Shown one piece after another: positions 7,257 to 13,865 of a stretch of 15,173 bases of DNA. The translations under genes were made by a program, and so were the position numbers. The stretch lies in NCBI GenBank assembly GCA_035995725.1, contig DASYKE010000217.1, positions 1 to 15,173 of the forward strand, read 5' to 3'. This stretch comes from JAQGLW01 sp035995725 (lineage in GTDB: Bacteria; Pseudomonadota; Gammaproteobacteria; Burkholderiales; Burkholderiaceae_D). Under the pieces are notes generated by a model. That model did no database searches and had not been told where the DNA came from. It was given only the letters and a program-made list of their open reading frames with translations. Position 1 is the first letter of the stretch, and each line of letters opens with the position of its first letter.

Positions 7257-8009
7257 ATGAAACCTGTCGCACCCGGCACCGTCATTTTCCACCGCTATCG
7301 CGGTTATGGCGTGATCACGTCCGTCAATTTGCTTACCGGCTGGATCTCGGCGCGCTTCGGCAACGAAAGGCGCACGCTGGACTTGAACCTGTCATCGGAC
7401 CAGGTCCAGCATGCGGACGGCGAGCCGATCCTGTTTCGCCACGCGCCGCCTGACCGGATGCCGCATGCGCGGCTAATGGCGATGGTGCGCGAATTGCACC
7501 GTGCCGGCTATCAGCGGCTCTATCTGTACAGTTGGCCGAAGCCTTCCGGCCTGCACTGGCGCTGGCATTTGTTTACCGGGCCGCGCAACTGGATGCAACG
7601 GGCGTGGCGCGAAGGCTGGTATGGCTCAGGGGCCGATTACAATCTCAATCCGATCATGGGATGGGGCGATGCGCCGGGTGCGAGCGCCGAGGAATTGGCC
7701 AGCGCACTGGCGAAGTTCGATCCGCAAGGATTGGCGCAGGCGCTCGGCCGCGACGAGGACCACACCGTCTGGTTCGATGCAGTGTGTGAAGCGCTGCTGC
7801 CTGACTATGCTTTCAGTCTCGGCTGGGATCACCGCGACGGGCCTCAACCGCGGGGTTTGCCGGTGATTCCTGTGCGGCGTGGCGTGCCGGATTATACCGG
7901 GCCGATGTTGCCGTGGCCGCCCGGCTGGACACGGATGTGGAGCGCCACCAGGACCGACCTCGTGGTCAGAACAAATCCCGCTGGCGTCCCCTCCGACGCT
8001 GATCGTTGA
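7257..8009 (+). CDS. Uncharacterised Trp-rich protein with CarD/UvrD-tail-like N-terminus
   Basis: I do not recognise the family of this 250-aa protein as a whole. The first 45 residues (GTVIFHRYRGYGVITSV, then ISARFGNERRTLDL) have the small beta-barrel pattern of CarD-like and UvrD C-terminal domains (G-V-H-x(3)-G-x-G-V-I... V-x-F). The rest is soluble and contains about 13 tryptophans. A segment near residues 65-105 has HARLMAMVRELHRAGYQRLY and then SGLHWRWHLF, and the last third is proline-rich (GPMLPWPPGW). ATG 7257 is chosen because the protein begins sensibly there. A TTG at 7239 is in frame. No Shine-Dalgarno sequence is visible, so it could be leaderless or poorly translated. Codon use matches the neighbours. 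Its 3' end overlaps the convergent MOSC gene by 44 bases. Confidence 0.75.
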   Translation: MKPVAPGTVIFHRYRGYGVITSVNLLTGWISARFGNERRTLDLNLSSDQVQHADGEPILFRHAPPDRMPHARLMAMVRELHRAGYQRLYLYSWPKPSGLHWRWHLFTGPRNWMQRAWREGWYGSGADYNLNPIMGWGDAPGASAEELASALAKFDPQGLAQALGRDEDHTVWFDAVCEALLPDYAFSLGWDHRDGPQPRGLPVIPVRRGVPDYTGPMLPWPPGWTRMWSATRTDLVVRTNPAGVPSDADR

Positions 8010-8556
8010 CGTGCGCGATCGACACTTCGCGCGGTCCCGGCAGCAAAGCAATTGCGTCGCCTGCCTGCAGACTTCCTTCCCGCACTACCCGTAAATAAAA
8101 GCCGCTGGCGCCGCTTTGCACCATCAGCTTGACCGCATGGCTGAAACCCATTTTCGCGCCGAATTTATAGCAGGGCGAACGCGGTTCGGTGACCTCGAGC
8201 AGCACGTCGCCGATGGCCAGACGGTCGCCGATCCAGACATCCTTTTCCAGCACGCCTTGCAGCGTCAGGTTTTCGCCCATCGAGCCGGGCGGCAGCGCCT
8301 CTTCGCGCTTCAATACCGCCAGCCGCTGCGCCTCCCAGAACGCGTAATGCTCGGACGGATAGGCGTACACCGCCTTGTCGGGACCGCCATGCACGCTGAG
8401 ATCGGCCTGCTCGTCGCCGGCCAGGCCTAGCTTGCTGACAGTCGCCGGCCCCGACACCGGGTGCTTGTGGATACCGGTGACGATACGCTGCATTTCACCC
8501 GACTGCGCGATGAACAGGTTGCCGATGGTTGCAACATTGATGCTGATGATTTTCAT
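7966..8556 (-). CDS. MOSC-domain protein, YiiM-like
   Basis: This 196-aa protein carries the MOSC domain, a beta-barrel found in molybdenum cofactor sulfurases and in YiiM, which reduces N-hydroxylated bases such as 6-hydroxylaminopurine. Visible family motifs are GDEQADLSVHGGPDKAVYAY (residues 47-66) with PSEHY just after it, GSMGENL (91-97), IGDRLAIGD (109-117) and TEPRSPCYK (123-131) with the conserved cysteine at residue 129. E. coli YiiM is longer (about 224 aa) and ends in a three-helix domain. This one stops after a short basic tail (NDQRRRGRQRD), so that domain is missing or very short. ATG 8556 starts the conserved sequence MKIISINV. Longer readings up to 8718 add unrelated residues. 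The gene is divergent from the cyanate operon, and its product is not obviously linked to it. Confidence 0.87.
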   Translation of the reverse strand: MKIISINVATIGNLFIAQSGEMQRIVTGIHKHPVSGPATVSKLGLAGDEQADLSVHGGPDKAVYAYPSEHYAFWEAQRLAVLKREEALPPGSMGENLTLQGVLEKDVWIGDRLAIGDVLLEVTEPRSPCYKFGAKMGFSHAVKLMVQSGASGFYLRVVREGSLQAGDAIALLPGPREVSIAHVNDQRRRGRQRDLF

Positions 8557-8653
8557 GCCATCCACCATAAGGACCAGCTTGTATTTCCATGAAGACTGGA
8601 AATCCTGGCCAGTGTAGCGGAACAGTACCGGGTCTGCTGCGCACATACGAAAC

Positions 8654-8670
8654 CGCACGATAACCGTGCT
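8654..8670 (+). promoter_or_regulatory. Putative NtrC enhancer site 1
   Basis: GCACG (8655-8659), ATAAC, CGTGC (8665-8669) is a perfect 5-bp dyad that contains the NtrC core GCAC-N7-GTGC exactly. Its centre (8662) lies about 147 bp before the start site predicted from the sigma-54 promoter. This is close to the upstream NtrC site of glnAp2. The site match is direct; binding is inferred. Confidence 0.6.
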
Positions 8671-8682
8671 TGTGCATACTTT

Positions 8683-8699
8683 CGCACCAAAATAATGCC
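8683..8699 (+). promoter_or_regulatory. Putative NtrC enhancer site 2
   Basis: GCAC (8684-8687), N7, ATGC (8695-8698) matches GCAC-N7-GTGC with one change. The interior CCAAAAT also fits the preferred CCA plus A/T-rich centre. Its centre (8691) is 29 bp from site 1, near three helical turns, and about 118 bp before the predicted start. The same bases also form one arm of a larger dyad (GCACCAAAAT at 8684-8693 with ATTTTGGAGC at 8701-8710, one mismatch), so another regulator could bind here. Confidence 0.5.
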
Positions 8700-8782
8700 C
8701 ATTTTGGAGCGGGTCCAATGAAACGGTGCGAACAGATTGCCTGACCGGCAGTTATTGTCCCGATGTCGCCATGAATCTTCCG

Positions 8783-8798
8783 TGGCACAAGTCTTGCA
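8783..8798 (+). promoter_or_regulatory. Sigma-54 (RpoN) promoter of the cyanate operon
   Basis: TGGCAC (8783-8788), five bases, TTGCA (8794-8798) is an exact match to the -24/-12 consensus TGGCAC-N5-TTGCA. The invariant GG (8784-8785) and GC (8796-8797) are 12 apart, as required. Transcription would start near 8809, giving a leader of about 32 bases with an AGGA ribosome site (8830-8833) before ATG 8841. Together with the upstream NtrC-like dyads, this predicts that cyanate use is switched on when preferred nitrogen is scarce. Confidence 0.85.
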
Positions 8799-8840
8799 AA
8801 AACCACAGGATTTCCGGTGGCACCCTTTCAGGACGACATC

Positions 8841-10217
8841 ATGGCAAACCTCTACCAGCCTTACAGCACCACTCGCACCCTGGGCGCTTGCCCATGCGGC
8901 GCACACGCCAGCCAGGCCGACCACGATGCGCAGCAACAGGCCGTGATGAAAGCGCGCGGCACGCAGGCCGAATCGCTGTCCGACGACTTCGTCGAAGCGG
9001 CGCTGGTCAAGGCGCTGTTTCCGCAGGATGCGCTGCGGCGCCGGTTTCTGCAAGCGGTAGGGGTCAATACCGCGCGCGCGGCGATTGCCAGCGTGCTGCC
9101 GATCGGCGCGATGCAGGCGATGGCGCAGGACAAGCGGCCGCTCGAGAAAAAAGACCTTAAGATCGGCTTCATCGCAATCACCTGCGCTACGCCATTGATC
9201 ATGGCCGACCCGCTCGGGTTCTACAAAAACGAAGGCTTGAACGTCACTCTGAACAAGACCGCCGGCTGGGCGCTGATCCGCGACAAGATGCTGAACAAGG
9301 AACACGATGCATCGCATTTTCTGTCGCCGATGCCGCTGGCGATTTCGATGGGGCTGGGGTCGATGGCGCAACCGATGAATGTGGCGACCATCCAGAACAT
9401 CAACGGCCAGGCGATCACACTGGCCAACAAGCACAAGGACAAACGCGATCCGCGCCAGTGGAAGGGAATGAAGTTCGCAGTGCCGTTCGAGTATTCGATG
9501 CACAATTTCCTGCTGCGCTATTACGTGGCTGAACACGGACTCGATCCCGACAAGGACATTCAAATCCGCGTGACGCCGCCACCGGAAATGGTGGCCAATT
9601 TGCGCGCGGGCAATATCGACGGATTTCTAGGGCCGGACCCGTTCAATCAGCGCGCTGTGTATGATGAGGTCGGCTTCATTCATATCTTGTCGAAGGAAAT
9701 CTGGGATGGCCATCCCTGCTGCGCGTTCGGCGTCTCCGGCGAATTCATCCGGCAAAACCCGAACACGTTTGCGGCGCTGTATCGTTCGGTGCTGTCGGCT
9801 GCCGCGATGGCGCGCGAGGCAAAAAACCGCGAACTGATCGCCAAGACAATCGCGCCGCAAAACTATCTGAACCAGCCGGAAACCGTGATTGCGCAAGTGT
9901 TGACCGGCAAATACGCCGACGGCCTCGGCAATGTGAAGAATGTGCCGGACCGTGCCGATTTCGACCCGGTGCCGTGGGATGCGATGGGCATCTGGATGCT
10001 GACGCAAATGAAGCGCTGGGGTTATGTCAAGGGCGACGTCAATTACAAGGACATCGTCAATAAAGTGTTTTTGCTGACGGACGCAAAATCGAAGATGAAG
10101 GAACTCGGTCAGAGCGTGCCGGCCACCGGCCCTAAAAAAATCAAGGTGATGGGGCGTGACTTTGATCCTGCCGAACCCGAAGCGTACGTCAACAGCTTCG
10201 CGATCAAGCGCATCTGA
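8841..10217 (+). CDS. cynA: Cyanate ABC transporter substrate-binding protein (NrtA/CmpA family)
   Basis: This is a 458-aa receptor of the nitrate/bicarbonate/cyanate family (NrtA, CmpA, CynA). The conserved body begins KKDLKIGFIAITCATPLIMA (about residues 102-121) and includes GWALIRDKMLNKE, GQAITLANKHK, FAVPFEYSMHNFLLRYY, PPPEMVANLRAGNIDGFLGPD and KEIWDGHPCCAF. The export signal is of Tat type, RRRFLQAVG at residues 66-74, with cleavage expected after AMA (residue 95). It is therefore preceded by an unusual 65-residue cytoplasmic stretch with a Cys-x-Cys-x-x-His motif (C17, C19, H22). ATG 8841 follows AGGA with 7-base spacing. A GTG at 8817 is less likely. Cyanate as substrate is inferred from the linked cyanase. 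Nitrite or nitrate are alternatives. Confidence 0.85.
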   Translation: MANLYQPYSTTRTLGACPCGAHASQADHDAQQQAVMKARGTQAESLSDDFVEAALVKALFPQDALRRRFLQAVGVNTARAAIASVLPIGAMQAMAQDKRPLEKKDLKIGFIAITCATPLIMADPLGFYKNEGLNVTLNKTAGWALIRDKMLNKEHDASHFLSPMPLAISMGLGSMAQPMNVATIQNINGQAITLANKHKDKRDPRQWKGMKFAVPFEYSMHNFLLRYYVAEHGLDPDKDIQIRVTPPPEMVANLRAGNIDGFLGPDPFNQRAVYDEVGFIHILSKEIWDGHPCCAFGVSGEFIRQNPNTFAALYRSVLSAAAMAREAKNRELIAKTIAPQNYLNQPETVIAQVLTGKYADGLGNVKNVPDRADFDPVPWDAMGIWMLTQMKRWGYVKGDVNYKDIVNKVFLLTDAKSKMKELGQSVPATGPKKIKVMGRDFDPAEPEAYVNSFAIKRI

Positions 10218-10227
10218 GGATCGGGTG

Positions 10228-11100
10228 ATGAAAGATTCCGTGCTGCCGCTGGGCATCAGGGCGGCGATCCTTTCAGCAATGCTACTGACCGTACTGGTGC
10301 TGGCGTGGTATGCGGCGACGCTGCCGCGCAACGGGCCGGCAGTCGCGACTGCGGCATCGGCGGCAGAGGCCGAATATGCGAAGCTGATGGGAAAGGATAC
10401 CGGCAACAGCGCCAGGACAAACGGCTTTCCGACACCGGCGCAAATGGGCGCAACCGCCTGGAAAAACCTGTCCGATCCATTTTATGACAATGGGCCGAAC
10501 GACAAGAGCGTCGGCATCCAGATCGGCTACTCGTTGATGCGCGTCGGCCTGGGATTCCTGATTGCGGCGGCGGTAGCGATCCCGCTCGGCTTTTTGATCG
10601 GCATGTCGCCGCTGATGCATCGGGCGCTGAACCCGTTCATCCAGATCCTGAAGCCGATTTCGCCGCTGGCGTGGATGCCGCTGGCGCTGTATACGATCAA
10701 GGATTCATCGGTCTCCGGCATTTTCGTCATTTTCATCTGCTCGGTATGGCCGATGCTGCTCAACACCGCCTTCGGCGTCGCATCGGTGCGGCGCGAATGG
10801 CTTAACGTCGCCAGGACGCTGGAGGTCGCACCGTTACGGCGCGCATTCCTGGTGATTTTGCCGGCAGCGGCGCCGACCATCCTGACCGGAATGCGCATTT
10901 CGATGGGCATTGCATGGCTGGTGATCGTCGCCGCCGAAATGCTGGTCGGCGGCACCGGCATCGGCTACTTCGTCTGGAACGAATGGAACAACCTGTCGCT
11001 TACCAATGTGATGTTTGCGATCCTGGCCATCGGCGTGGTCGGCATGCTGCTCGACCTGGCTTTTGCCAGGTTGCAAAAAGCGGTTACCTATGTGGAATAA
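10228..11100 (+). CDS. cynB: Cyanate ABC transporter permease (NrtB/CynB type)
   Basis: This 290-aa inner-membrane permease has the NrtB/SsuC/CynB fold. The first helix (about residues 9-31) is followed by a long polar periplasmic segment (about 33-100), as usual in NrtB proteins. Then comes the transport domain, with KPISPLAWMPLALYTI, the cytoplasmic coupling loop REWLNVARTLEVAPLRRAFL followed by ILPAAAPTILTGMR, and IAWLVIVAAEMLVGGTGIGY. ATG 10228 lies 10 bases after the cynA stop, with GAGGA overlapping that stop, so translation is probably coupled. Earlier in-frame starts lie inside cynA. The ATPase gene follows directly. Confidence 0.9.
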   Translation: MKDSVLPLGIRAAILSAMLLTVLVLAWYAATLPRNGPAVATAASAAEAEYAKLMGKDTGNSARTNGFPTPAQMGATAWKNLSDPFYDNGPNDKSVGIQIGYSLMRVGLGFLIAAAVAIPLGFLIGMSPLMHRALNPFIQILKPISPLAWMPLALYTIKDSSVSGIFVIFICSVWPMLLNTAFGVASVRREWLNVARTLEVAPLRRAFLVILPAAAPTILTGMRISMGIAWLVIVAAEMLVGGTGIGYFVWNEWNNLSLTNVMFAILAIGVVGMLLDLAFARLQKAVTYVE

Positions 11101-11107
11101 ATCGATC

Positions 11108-11989
11108 ATGCGAGCAACCGATAATCCGTTTCTGCAAATTGAAAACCTGTCCCGGACATTCGACCGGAATGCGGCACCGGTATTCGAGCATGTCCACTTC
11201 GGCATCGGCAATGGTGAATTCGCGTGCGTGATCGGCCACTCCGGCTGCGGAAAAACCACCATCCTCAACATCCTGGCCGGTCTCGATGCCGCATCCGGCG
11301 GCAATGTGTTCATGGACGGTCGCGAAGTGCGCGGCCCGAGCCTGGAGCGCGGCGTGGTATTCCAGGGCCATGCATTGATGCCGTGGTTGAGCGTGCTCGG
11401 CAATGTCGCATTTGCGGTCAAGTCGCGCTGGCCGGGCTGGCCGGGCGCGAAGATCGACGTGCATGCGATGCAATATATCGATATGGTGGGACTGACTGCG
11501 GTCGCGCACAGGAAGCCGTCCGAATTATCCGGTGGCATGAAGCAGCGGGTGGGGATTGCGCGCGCCTTCGCGATCCAGCCCAAGATGCTGTTGCTCGACG
11601 AGCCCTTCGGCGCGCTCGATGCGCTGACGCGCGGCGTGATCCAGGACGAGCTGTTGCGGATTTGCCGGGAGACGCGGCAGACCGTATTCATGATTACACA
11701 TGATGTCGATGAAGCGATTCTGCTGGCCGACAAGATCATCCTGATGAGCAACGGCCCGCGCGCGCGGATTGCCGAGATCGTCAAAAATACCATGCCGCGT
11801 GACCGTACTCGCGCCGACATGCATCACGATCAGCAGTTCTACAGGATACGCAACCATCTGGTCGATTTTCTGATGCACCGCTCCAGAAAGATCCAGGCCG
11901 AAGCATTGGCCGACGACTGGATGCCGCCGATTGTGGCGCCCGGTCTGAGCGACGTGCCGCCGGCAACCGGTCTGCGGGCCGTCTATTGA
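11108..11989 (+). CDS. cynD: Cyanate ABC transporter ATP-binding protein (NrtD/CynD type)
   Basis: This 293-aa cytoplasmic ATPase drives the CynB permease. Motifs are complete: Walker A GHSGCGKT (residues 43-50), Q-loop VVFQGHALMPWLSV (Q86), signature LSGGMKQ (140-146), Walker B MLLLDEPFGALD (160-171) and ITHDVDEA with the switch histidine at 198. After about residue 225 comes the short helical tail typical of NrtD/SsuB-class proteins, ending in a Pro-rich segment. Two starts are possible: ATG 11108, preceded by GGAA at 11094-11097, and ATG 11090, which overlaps the cynB stop and has no ribosome site. I prefer 11108, with moderate certainty. cynS follows 35 bases downstream. Confidence 0.88.
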   Translation: MRATDNPFLQIENLSRTFDRNAAPVFEHVHFGIGNGEFACVIGHSGCGKTTILNILAGLDAASGGNVFMDGREVRGPSLERGVVFQGHALMPWLSVLGNVAFAVKSRWPGWPGAKIDVHAMQYIDMVGLTAVAHRKPSELSGGMKQRVGIARAFAIQPKMLLLDEPFGALDALTRGVIQDELLRICRETRQTVFMITHDVDEAILLADKIILMSNGPRARIAEIVKNTMPRDRTRADMHHDQQFYRIRNHLVDFLMHRSRKIQAEALADDWMPPIVAPGLSDVPPATGLRAVY

Positions 11990-12024
11990 CTATTCAAACA
12001 ATCCGTTCGACAAGGAGAACACGC

Positions 12025-12468
12025 ATGGATCGCAATACCGTAACGCAAAAGATCATCGGCGCCAAAGTCAAAAAGCGCCTCAAGTGGGCCGATATTGCCT
12101 CCAGGCTCGGGCAAAGCAAGGAGTGGGCTACCGCTGCCTGTCTCGGTCAGATGACGTTTTCCAAAACACAGGCCGACGTCGCCCAAGGCCTGTTCGAGCT
12201 GACCGACGAAGAAACCGCATGGCTGCAGATCGTGCCCTACAAAGGATCGCTGCCGACATCCGTTCCGACCGATCCGCTGATTTACCGCTGGTATGAAATC
12301 GTCAATGTGTATGGCACCACGATCAAGGAATTGATCCATGAAGAATTCGGTGACGGCATCATGAGCGCGATCGATTTTTCAATGGATATCCAACGTGAAG
12401 CCGACCCGAAAGGCGATCGTGTCAACGTGGTGTTGTCGGGAAAATTTCTGCCCTATAAAACATATTGA
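12025..12468 (+). CDS. cynS: Cyanate hydratase (cyanase)
   Basis: Cyanase converts cyanate and bicarbonate to ammonia and carbon dioxide (via carbamate), giving both detoxification and a nitrogen source. It acts in the cytoplasm as a decamer. The 147-aa product has the helical N-terminal domain (KVKKRLKWADIASRLGQSKE) and the catalytic C-terminal domain, DPLIYRWYEIVNVYGTTIKE then FGDGIMSAIDFSMD and GKFLPYK. The catalytic triad known in E. coli (Arg96, Glu99, Ser122) is present as R88, E91 and S114, a constant offset of 8. It is slightly shorter than the 156-aa E. coli enzyme, only at the N-terminus. ATG 12025 follows AAGGAG (12012-12017) at 7 bases. It is the last gene of the operon and the strongest anchor for reading the cluster as cyanate use. 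Confidence 0.97.
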   Translation: MDRNTVTQKIIGAKVKKRLKWADIASRLGQSKEWATAACLGQMTFSKTQADVAQGLFELTDEETAWLQIVPYKGSLPTSVPTDPLIYRWYEIVNVYGTTIKELIHEEFGDGIMSAIDFSMDIQREADPKGDRVNVVLSGKFLPYKTY

Positions 12469-12477
12469 ATCCACCTT

Positions 12478-12496
12478 GCAGGATGGCACATCCTGC
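12478..12496. terminator. Hairpin between convergent cynS and dehydrogenase genes
   Basis: GCAGGATG (12478-12485), a 3-base loop, CATCCTGC (12489-12496) forms a perfect 8-bp stem 10 bases after the cynS stop and 38 bases beyond the end of the convergent dehydrogenase gene. There is no T-run on either side, so efficient intrinsic termination is uncertain. It may act as a bidirectional terminator or 3'-end protecting stem. Confidence 0.55.
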
Positions 12497-12533
12497 CGCT
12501 CGCGCGATGTCATGCAAGCTCGAATATGCTTGT

Positions 12534-13523
12534 TCAACTGCCGGCGGGAACCGGATTCAACACATTCTTCGGCGTGCCGTTGGCAAAATCGACCACGTTC
12601 TGAAACGCTGTGCGGAAGTATAGCTCGTAGCTATCCTTCTCGACATAACCGAGGTGCGGCGATGCGAGCACGTTTTCCATTCGCAGCAATGGCGAGCCGG
12701 TTGCCAGCGGCTCGGTTTCAAACACGTCGAGCGCAGCGTAGCCGGGGCGGCCCTGCAGCAACGCAGCTTCGAGCGCCCCGGCCTGCACCAGTTCAGCCCG
12801 GCTGGTATTGACGAATAGCGCAGAGGATTTCATACGCGCCAAGTCGCTGCCGCTGACGATGCCTCTGGTTGCATCATTCAAGCGAAGATGCAGTGAAATG
12901 ACATCCGAGTCCGCGAAAAAAGCGTCTTTCGACGCCGCAGCGGCATAGCCATCGCGCACTGCCGACTCACGGCTGGCTTCGCGCCCCCAGACCACGACCT
13001 TCATGCCGAACGCCTTGCCGTAACCGGCAATCATGCGGCCGATCTTGCCATAACCCCAGATGCCCAGGATTCGGCCTTTCAGCACAGTGCCCAGCAAATT
13101 GTGCCTGGGCAAGATTGATACGGTTTGCCACAAGCCGTCTTTCAGATTCGCCACATATTGCGGGATCTTGCGGCTGGCCGCCATGATCAGTGCCCATGTC
13201 AGTTCGGCCGGCGCGGTCGGGTCGCCGATGCCTTCGACGATCGCGATGCCGCGTGCAGTAGCTGCTGCAACATCGATGTGACCGCTGACTTTACCGGTTT
13301 GCGAAATCAATTTGAGATTAGGCAATTTATCCAATAGTGTTTTCGGCAATACTGTACGCTCGCGGATCAGCACCAGCGCCTCGAATTCCGCCAAGCGGAT
13401 CGCCAGCTGGCCGATGCCGCGTGCGCTATTGGTAAATACCTTGACCTCATGTCCGTGCAGCAACTTGAAACAGTCCAGATGGCGGACACAATCCTGATAG
13501 TCGTCGAGAATGGCAATTTTCAT
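12534..13523 (-). CDS. D-2-hydroxyacid dehydrogenase family protein (NAD-dependent)
   Basis: This 329-aa soluble oxidoreductase belongs to the D-isomer 2-hydroxyacid dehydrogenases (SerA/glyoxylate reductase type), which interconvert 2-keto acids and D-2-hydroxy acids. The nucleotide-binding loop is GYGKIG (residues 157-162, GxGxxG) within a Rossmann segment that continues AGYGKAFGMKVVVWGR. The catalytic residues are recognisable as R242 in NTSRAELV, E271 in VFETEPL and H290 in SPHLGYVEKD. The N-terminal MKIAILDDYQDCVRHLD is characteristic of a subgroup common in proteobacteria. ATG 13523 fits this start. Longer readings to 13601 add low-quality sequence, and no strong ribosome site is visible. 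The exact substrate cannot be told from sequence. It is convergent with cynS and divergent from pckG. Confidence 0.9.
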   Translation of the reverse strand: MKIAILDDYQDCVRHLDCFKLLHGHEVKVFTNSARGIGQLAIRLAEFEALVLIRERTVLPKTLLDKLPNLKLISQTGKVSGHIDVAAATARGIAIVEGIGDPTAPAELTWALIMAASRKIPQYVANLKDGLWQTVSILPRHNLLGTVLKGRILGIWGYGKIGRMIAGYGKAFGMKVVVWGREASRESAVRDGYAAAASKDAFFADSDVISLHLRLNDATRGIVSGSDLARMKSSALFVNTSRAELVQAGALEAALLQGRPGYAALDVFETEPLATGSPLLRMENVLASPHLGYVEKDSYELYFRTAFQNVVDFANGTPKNVLNPVPAGS

Positions 13524-13632
13524 GGGAATAAGGTTTGAATTAGGGTTCGTAACAAAGTGACACGTATGCTGGAAAACAAAATAGTCTACTAGAACGATCA
13601 ACTACTATTTATTACATATTTGATCTAAGACA

Positions 13633-13662
13633 TTGAGAACGGCAATCGGCCGGGTGTACAAT
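13633..13662 (+). promoter_or_regulatory. Likely sigma-70 promoter for pckG
   Basis: TTGAGA (13633-13638), an 18-base spacer and TACAAT (13657-13662) lie in the AT-rich spacer of about 340 bases between the dehydrogenase and pckG. Transcription would start near 13669, leaving an unusually long leader of about 195 bases before pckG. The rest of the spacer holds no gene. Towards the dehydrogenase side there is an inverted repeat (13579-13585 with 13604-13610). Confidence 0.45.
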
Positions 13663-13737
13663 CGCCCCCTATTTTTCGCATATATACAGCAGGAAAGCAA
13701 ACCCATAATCCTGATTATTATTCCATTTTCGGACTGA

Positions 13738-13757
13738 GCGGTCGTACCTCCGACCGC
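13738..13757 (+). promoter_or_regulatory. pckG leader hairpin with anti-Shine-Dalgarno loop
   Basis: GCGGTCG (13738-13744) pairs perfectly with CGACCGC (13751-13757) around the loop TACCTC. The loop plus the first base of the 3' arm, TACCTCC (13745-13751), is exactly complementary to GGAGGTA (13853-13859), which contains the pckG ribosome site. A loop-to-ribosome-site contact could control translation. The stem is direct observation; the regulatory role is inference. Confidence 0.45.
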
Positions 13758-13865
13758 CGATAGGATCGCCATACCGCCATGAAATAAGCGGGAGCCAAAA
13801 GCTGACGACGACCTTGCTGCCCGGGACAAGACAAGAATTCTTTATTGGCATTGGAGGTAGTTTTT

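Noticed and set aside
7042..7260. Small 72-codon + strand frame after the AbrB-family gene
   Set aside because: There is no ATG start or ribosome site, no recognisable domain, and AT-rich intergenic composition.
8553..9563. - strand open frame of 336 codons over the cynA start
   Set aside because: It is a shadow of cynA and of the control region. It would place the sigma-54 promoter and NtrC-like dyads inside a gene and has no family signature.
10834..11820. - strand open frame of 328 codons across cynB and cynD
   Set aside because: It is antisense to two intact ABC genes and the product has no domain logic.
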